From NCBI GenBank assembly GCA_028867395.1, contig JAGWGO010000072.1:1-7301 (forward strand): a DNA stretch of 7,301 nucleotides, given 5' to 3'. Below the pieces are notes generated by a model that saw only the letters and a program-made list of their open reading frames with translations, was not told the origin of the DNA and ran no database searches. Below, one piece after another: positions 1-6,700 of the stretch. Numbering within the stretch: the stretch's first letter is position 1; the number at the start of each line of letters is the position of its first letter. Source of the DNA: Nitrososphaerota archaeon (GTDB taxonomy: Archaea; Thermoproteota; Nitrososphaeria; Nitrososphaerales; Nitrosopumilaceae). A program made the translations under genes and the position numbers.

Positions 1-498
1 GTAAAAGATGCCATACTTTCAAAAAGTTCAATCCAGATTGATGACTCGTTACTCCACATTGGTCCAAAAGTCATAACCTCTACATACTACTTGGGTTGGC
101 AGGGTGCACTTGCACAGGTATCCACAACAAGCACGCAGATGTATATTCCAAAGCAATTTGAGATATCAGAACTAGGTTCCGGGACTGGTGACATCATGGT
201 AATTCTCTCACCTGACATCAACCCAGAAGGATACACGGGATTTACAAAATCAGTGTCAGATCAGCACCAGATACTTCGTTCCACAATCACCACATTTCAG
301 ATTCAAGACCTCTCAGTTAACCAACTAAAAGCAATTGCACAGCACGAGTTTGTCCATGCCATGGGTCTTGCCCATTCCACTGATCCAAATGATGTCATGC
401 ATGCTACCATTCAAACCCAGTACCCATACATCTCTGGCTGCGACGTTTTGGCCATGAGCGCCTATACAATGGTGCCCACTCAAGTAGCATACCAGTAG
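1..498 (+). CDS. Metzincin (matrixin-like) zinc metalloprotease, C-terminal part
   Basis: The reading frame is open from the first base of the window to a TAG at 496-498, so the true start lies upstream; the in-frame TTG at 91 is interior. The visible 165 residues carry the full metzincin zinc signature HEFVHAMGLAH (343-375), matching HExxHxxGxxH: three histidine zinc ligands and a catalytic glutamate. It is followed by STDPNDVMH, whose methionine (397-399) fits the Met-turn. The lead-in 'QDLSVNQLKAIAQ' and the tail 'YPYISGCDVLAM' resemble what I recall of thaumarchaeal matrixin-family proteases. The enzyme would hydrolyse peptide bonds, probably outside the cell, but the N-terminal signal sequence and propeptide cannot be seen. 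No membrane segment follows the catalytic site and the protein ends 31 codons after the Met-turn methionine. The next gene begins 126 bases downstream on the same strand. The family call is firm; the substrate is unknown. Confidence 0.88.
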   Translation, partial: VKDAILSKSSIQIDDSLLHIGPKVITSTYYLGWQGALAQVSTTSTQMYIPKQFEISELGSGTGDIMVILSPDINPEGYTGFTKSVSDQHQILRSTITTFQIQDLSVNQLKAIAQHEFVHAMGLAHSTDPNDVMHATIQTQYPYISGCDVLAMSAYTMVPTQVAYQ

Positions 499-523
499 AA
501 TTTGCCGAAAAACCACAAAATTC

Positions 524-530
524 CTTAAAA
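524..530 (+). promoter_or_regulatory. Candidate archaeal TATA box upstream of ATG 552
   Basis: The sequence CTTAAAA resembles an archaeal box A. Its centre is about 25 bases before the ATG at 552, the spacing expected for a leaderless transcript. That ATG opens only an eight-codon frame before TGA, and the element overlaps the left arm of the hairpin at 528-548. It could also be chance in AT-rich DNA. Confidence 0.3.
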
Positions 531-548
531 CTGGCTTTTCACCAGTTT
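528..548 (+). terminator. Hairpin after the metalloprotease gene, possible terminator
   Basis: A perfect inverted repeat has 7-bp arms, AAACTGG and CCAGTTT, around a 7-base T-rich loop (CTTTTCA). It begins 29 bases after the metalloprotease stop codon. There is no long T-run after the right arm, so it does not match a classic intrinsic terminator, and archaeal termination relies mostly on T-tracts. It may end or stabilise the upstream transcript, or act as a protein-binding site overlapping the TATA-like element. Confidence 0.4.
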
Positions 549-591
549 GCTATGTTCAGACGTGATTTTCATGCATGATATTCTGCTTTGG

Positions 592-599
592 CTATAATA
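592..599 (+). promoter_or_regulatory. Probable TATA box of the giant surface-protein gene
   Basis: CTATAATA is a good archaeal box A match. Its centre is about 29 bases before the TTG at 625, so a start site 25-27 bases downstream would fall around 621-623 and leave a 5' leader of only a few bases. No GGAGG-like ribosome binding site precedes the start, which fits leaderless initiation. The in-frame TAA at 595-597 lies within this box and limits any N-terminal extension to nine codons that contain no alternative start codon. Confidence 0.5.
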
Positions 600-624
600 T
601 CGCTCATCTTGGCATTATTTCCTA

Positions 625-729
625 TTGGAATACAAGAGGAAGTGGCATTTCTTAGCGCCAAGCTACCCCCTAATTTTGATTCTGGCTATTTTCATGGCAA
701 ACATGGCCTCCGTAAACGATGTTTCCGCC
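625..729 (+). other. Sec-type signal peptide of the giant protein
   Basis: Residues 1-35 show a basic start (MEYKRK), a hydrophobic core around residues 15-25 (PLILILAIFMA) and a small-residue cleavage site, V-S-A before Q-Q at residues 35/36. There is no twin-arginine motif and no lipobox cysteine, so ordinary Sec export is the best reading. Starting instead at ATG 694 would delete the core. Confidence 0.8.
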
Positions 730-3700
730 CAACAAAAATACACCAATCCATCTGAACTTCTCAAAGAGCTACTGACTTGGCATTTTTACAACATGCAACC
801 GGATCAGTACACTTTCATCAGTGGAACTCGTGTCATGGATGGTCCATCTGGACATTCATTAGAGTTTGATGGAAAACAAGATTATGTAATTTTAAAGACT
901 GAAAATACTGGAAAGTTTTCCAGTCTAGTAGTATCCGCATGGATAAAACCAGATTACAACCTTACCTCTAACAAATTTACTATAGTGGATAAACAGGATT
1001 CATTTTCACTTTATTTGAAACAACATGATACATCTTATTATCTAGACTTTGGTATCTATGACGGGTCCCAGTGGCACACGATAGAATCAAAAACTGCAAT
1101 CGAGCCAAGATGGACTCAGATTGTAGGAATATTTGATGGAAATTCGCTGAGCATTCTAGTGAACGGAACAAACGACAATTCAGAATTGATAACTAGTCCC
1201 ATATTTTCAGAGTCTCTGTATCCTCAAGTCTACTTTCCGCAATCTGATCTTATAATCGGTGCCGATAAAGGCAGTGGTGGTTTTACCAATTTGTTTTCTG
1301 GACAAGTAGACGAGGTCAACATTTCACCAAATGGAACAAACGCGATGGGAGGCGTGTTACTTTCGGAAAGTAACGCAAAAGACCCAGAAAATATCACAAT
1401 ATCAAGCCCAGCCAATGTTACCAATCTTTCCAACACCGCTTTATCAAAAAGCCTTACTATTCAATCAAACCTTACAAAAACAAATATTACAATTCCAGTA
1501 AACGTTACTATTCCAGCTAATATCACAATAACAAACGTTACAAAATCTTCCATTCCATCAAACCTTACATTTGTTCCTTCTAATCTTACATTTGTTCCTT
1601 CTAATCGTACATTTGTTCCTTCTAATCTTACATTTGTTCCTTCTAATCTTACATTTGTTCCTTCTAACCAAACTCAGCCGATAAATGTCACACTTCCAAC
1701 AATTCCGACAAACCTTACAAGACCAAGTACAAATGTCACTTTACCAATAGTACCCATCCTATCATTACATTTCGATCCAAACTCCATACCAAGATCTGAT
1801 ATCAGTGGAAACGTTTCTTCCTCAAGCGGCATAAATGGAACCGGCATCGAGTTAATAGGAAGTGGTTACATAGCAGAAAATATTCCTGCAACAAACAACC
1901 TTTCCAATTTGACAGTATCTGCATGGATAAAACCTTCGTATGAAGGGGGTGGAGTCATGTTTAATGTACTTGGTAAACAAAATTCGTTCAATCTCGCAAT
2001 TAGTAACAGCATTTCAGGACAGAGAACTGCCCAGTTTTCAGTCTATGACGGCATCCAGTGGCACACTGTAACGTCAGATACCCAGATTCCAGAAGAGTGG
2101 ACCTATCTAGTTGGCAGATTTAATGGAACGTCGATTAGCATCTACGTCAACGGAGTTTTAGAATCAAGTATTCCGGTAAGCATGGTAGGCGTAAATCCAT
2201 CTGGGCAACTTGAGACTCTGCCTATTGGTAATCTACAATCTGATGCAGATGTTTTAATTGGAGCACAAGAGACTGGCGTTGCCGCGCCTCAAAATTCCTT
2301 TGCAGGTGTCATTGACGAGGTATCCATATACAACACTCCTTTGAGCGCGTCACAGGTATCAGACTTTTATCAAAAATTTGCTTCCGGAAAATTCATTCCA
2401 ATTCCTATCCCCATTACACCTGTACCGACACCCGCTGAATCGCTAAACTTTAGTCAAAACACTGTCACTCCATCAAACACATTTGGTGAGGTTGAGGTTT
2501 CAAAGAATGGAGTAAATGGTTCTTCACTTTCATTGCAAGGAAACGGTTTTGTATCGCAGAATGTTACTGCCACCAATAATGTATCAAACCTTACTTTGTC
2601 TGCATGGGTCAAGCCAGACTACTCTAAAGGTTCTGCTGACTTTACAGTACTGAGTAAAGAAAATGAGTTTTCATTATTGATACATAACACTTTACCACCA
2701 CAAAAACTCGCAGAGTTTTCAATCTTTGACGGAATCCAGTGGCACACAATAGATTCCAAGACATCAATTCCACAATCATGGACTCACTTGGCTGCAACGT
2801 TTAATGGAAGTGCTATTGCTCTGTACGTTAACGGAACTCAAGAATCCACATTACCTGTCAACACCATAGGAATTACATCCTTTGGAGAGTTGAGGACAAA
2901 GACTGTACAAAACCTACAATCGGATGCCAGTGTATTGATTGGTGCACAGGAAAGCAGAAAGGGAAACACGATCACAGTCAAGAACCTCTTTGGAGGACAG
3001 GTAGATGAAGTAAATGTTTACAACATACTTCTCGCACCTACCGAGATTCAACAAATTTACAATACCGGAGCCAATCTCCTCCAAAACCAAGTGTTAGCCA
3101 ATGCCACGGTCATTCCAACTAACAAGACAGCCCTGATCCCATCCAATATGACTGTGGTGGGCAATGCCACTACACCTCAAGCCAATGTAACTGTTCCATC
3201 CATCACAAATTCTGCAATTTCGACAAATGCAACTGAGCTTGTCAATGGAACTGCAATACCTATCACGCCTTTGATAACAAAAACCAGTAACAACTACATA
3301 ATTACCCAAAACCCAGAGATGAGCTTCGAGTTCCTATCTGACCAGAATCTCAAAAAGGCAGGCAAGGCTATCAAGGAAACTGTGGGTGAAAAACAGATAG
3401 GTGGATGGTCAGGAAAGAATGTCACAATAACCGTAGACGTCCTTGATCCTAATGGCAACAAGGTTTCAATGCCAGTAGAATTTACAAAACTAAGAGATGG
3501 TAAGTTTGACATCAAGCTCCGGTCTGAGAGGGCCATCCGTGCAGGCCACTACACCATAAAGGTGATGTTAAACCAAAATGGAAAATCATTTGTCACTACA
3601 TCTGACTTTGAGTGGGGCCTAGTCTCCCTCAATACAAACAAGAGCGTATTCATGCCAGGAGAGACTGCAAACTTTACTATAATAGTGCTCGATAATGCTG

Positions 3701-6700
3701 GGCACTCTGTATGCAATTCTAACATCATGATGAACATACTTGACCCATCAGGCAAACCTACAACTCTCTCCTCTGGGAATAAAATTTTGCAAGGGTCAGA
3801 GTGTGGAATCTATAACGCACAGTACACAACGGATCAAGAGGGAAACTATACAGTAGGAATCAGGGCAACAAACCCGTCAGGCACTGCAACGTTTAACACA
3901 TCATTTTTAGTTGAAAACTCGTATCCATTTGACATAGTCAGAACAGCTGACTCTAAGATCGACCCAGTGGACAATCCAAACTCGTTTAAGGTAAAACTGG
4001 ATATCTCTTCATATACTAATGCTAGCTCTGTTGCCATCCAAGAAACAGTGCCTTCTGTCTTTAACGTCACAACCGGTGGTACCGTGCAGACAGTAGGCGA
4101 TACCACTACAATAACATGGAACAAGAACTTGATTGGAAATTCAACCTCAGTACAATACACATACTCTGTGCCATTGCAGTATCCGCAGCTATATGCACTT
4201 GGGCCAGCTCAGATTACATATGGATCAGGCCAAGTCTTCAGGGAGGCAAGGCCGTGGTTTGTAGCAGTGGATCCAGCACACGAGTCCAATGCAGCAACTA
4301 CTGGCAACACTGGTCTTAACGTACTATTCAGGGCTATGCCAGGACCAACTTGGACTGCAAGCTACTCTGGACAGAATGCTCGAGTCCTTATTGTTACAGT
4401 TGCATTGAACCCGGGTACCCACGGAAACACTGTGAATGCAATTAACTATGATGCTACTGCTACCTGTTCTCAAACATCATCGTCTGCTGGAGGCCAAGTA
4501 CTAACAAGAGCAATAGCAACAATAGACACCACTAATCATGAAGAATCTGAAATATGGTATCTTGTAAACCCGACAACCAGTGGAAAAACAGTTTGTGTTC
4601 AACTTACAAGTGGCAGTGGAGCCCCAACAAGATGGGATACAGCTGCCTCCACTTTTGTCAACATAGATGGTAACAATCCAATATATGCACAATCAAGTGG
4701 CACTACCTTTGGCTCCTCTACTACAGGTACAGGAAGTGTTTCCCTCAATACTATATCAGGCAACATATTGATAGATGCTGCTGCAACGGTAGGATCCAGA
4801 AATATAAGTGTAGGTACAGGCCAGACTGCACTATATACAGCTACTAACAATAATAACTTAAGATCAGTGGCATCATACAAAACTACATCTTCATCCACAA
4901 CTGATTCCACCTCTGTAACTTGGTCAGGTGGCTCAATGCATTACGCTTACAGTGTAATAGAATTGAAGGGACCAACAATAACACTTTCAGAAACACTCAC
5001 TTCGTCTGACTCAATATCAAAAACTTATAGTGCTACTCGTTCACTCTCTGAAACCCTCACTTCAGCCGACGCAGTATCACGCAGCTTTGTCGGCAGCAGA
5101 TCACTCTCTGAAACCCTCACTTCAGCCGACGCAGTCAACAGACTCCAAAATGTTACACAATCACTTCCAGAATCACTCACCTCCAGTGATGCGATATCAG
5201 CAACGCACATACTCCCAACACAAACTCTATCAGAAACACTCACCTCAGCTGACGCAGTATCTCGACTCCAAAATGTTACACAATCACTACCTGAAGCACT
5301 CATCTCAAGCGATGCAGTATCAGCAACACATGGTGTACCAACGCAGACACTTCCTGAAACGATAGTGTCCAGTGATACGGTATCAAGTGCGCATATTATC
5401 CCAGTACAAATACTATCTGAAACAATAACATCGAATGAGATAATATCTGGAGTACATAGATCCAATCAAACACTCTCCGAGAGTTTAACATCGAATGAGG
5501 GCATATCCAGGATACATAGTGTTCCAACACAAACACTTTCAGAGACATTAGCATCAGGTGACGCAGTATCTAGGACTCATGGAATACCAATACAATCTAT
5601 CTCCGAGACTTTAACAGCGTCTGACGCATTATCGAAGATAACACCAGTGTCTCTCACAGAATCTGTATCGATCTCAGATTTGGCATCAGCACAAAAGTTA
5701 TCTCCACTACCAACACCCAAAGTACAAAATCCAACTGTATCTGGAAGTGGAACCACAAGTGCCGCAATCCAAGGTGCAGTGGTGTCCGCAACCACCATAT
5801 CAAGTGCCGCAGTACCAAATGGCATAACCATGGTAATTCCTGCACAAGCACATCTTACACTATACCAGATATCATATGATGTCTGTAGGACTGACCAAGC
5901 AAGAATACTTGTTGGAACCACAAGTGACATTCTACCAAAGATAAATGTCATAACTGGAGACAAGCTTAGCATAGGAAAGATATCTGCAGATCAACCGTTT
6001 GCTCAATACGAAAACTTGACAGGTCAACACATCATGATATACGAGGCAGCACTACAACCCAAATCAAATACCATAACAGTTACTGCCATAAACCCTGTTG
6101 CACAAGGAATAGAGTATGTACAAAACAAGATTGACATAACCGCATGCAGTAATACAGTATTTGTAAATGAGCTACCACAAGTTCCAAGTCCCAGCGCCCC
6201 CAAGATATTTGGAGTCACTGCCCAAGTTGGAAACGGAACCAAGATGCCAGCCGAGTCAGTCCAATATACAAACAACAACGCCCTTACAATAACTGCCATT
6301 GTTAGCAGCAATGTTACACTCCAGAACGTTCAGATTAGGTTTGCAAACGCAGGACAAAATCTCACAAGCTTTGCATCAGGCAACATGACCGTGCAACAAC
6401 TAAACGGCAGCAGAACGACGTATCTTGCAAATGGAACAATACCCTCAGAGAGTCTAACAGGTCCATATGCTTCATATTGGATCTGGGCAAGAAACAATCA
6501 AGGACTTGTTGCAAACTCTCCCCAATACCTGATTGGTACGACTCCAGCATATCCTGTCAATGCAACAATATCATCGGATCTAAAGCCTGTCTCAGTACAA
6601 GGCAACGACTTGGCTCCAACGATATATGTAATGAACAACTCCACGGGCCCAATATATGGTTCACTGGCTCTTGTCGTAAACGGAACAGTCGTGTCACAAA

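Larger units (their letters stand above)
552..755 (+). other. Possible decayed or alternative signal-peptide reading frame
   Basis: The ATG at 552 starts MFRRDFHA and meets TGA at 576-578. If that stop were read through, the same frame gives a strongly hydrophobic segment (ALAIISLILALFPIGI, 585-632) after a basic N-terminus, which is the shape of an export signal. The frame then runs to TGA at 753-755, overlapping the start of the giant gene in a different frame. One CGA-to-TGA change would explain the stop. This may be a relic start or coincidence; I do not claim that it is expressed. Confidence 0.2.
1339..1755 (+). other. Sequon-packed Asn/Thr/Pro linker between LamG 1 and 2
   Basis: About 139 residues (239-377) contain seventeen N-X-S/T sequons, mostly NVT, NLT and NIT, alternating with Pro, Ile and Val. 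There is no domain-like pattern and no cysteine. Archaeal oligosaccharyltransferase modifies such sites outside the cell, so this is probably an extended, heavily N-glycosylated stalk. It contains the 21-base tandem repeat at 1558-1662. Confidence 0.7.

Noticed and set aside
91..498. TTG at 91 as the start of the metalloprotease
   Set aside because: The frame stays open upstream to base 1 with protein-like sequence, and a start here would remove part of the catalytic domain's usual N-terminal portion. The gene is simply cut by the window edge.
396..577. Two CATGCATG palindromes (396-403 and 570-577)
   Set aside because: Eight-base palindromes are common; one lies inside the protease Met-turn codons and there is no further shared sequence around them.
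694..696. ATG 694 as the start of the giant gene
   Set aside because: It would delete the basic and hydrophobic parts of a well-formed signal peptide, and the TATA spacing favours TTG 625.
5030..5365. Overlapping plus-strand open frame in the repeat array
   Set aside because: Its repetitive His/Gln/Ser-rich product is the frame-shifted reading of the same repeats, with no independent coding signal.
5373..5385. 13-base inverted repeat TGATACGGTATCA in repeat unit 7
   Set aside because: It is short and set in repetitive coding sequence, where related GAT/GTATC codons recur; it is probably chance.
5025..5465. Long minus-strand open frame across the repeat array
   Set aside because: It mirrors the 60-base repeats of the plus-strand gene in another frame, has no promoter or start context, and looks like a shadow.
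4987..5709. CRISPR-like array because of the roughly 60-base spacing
   Set aside because: The repeats are degenerate, in frame, vary in length by whole codons and lie inside a continuous coding sequence, with no unique spacers.
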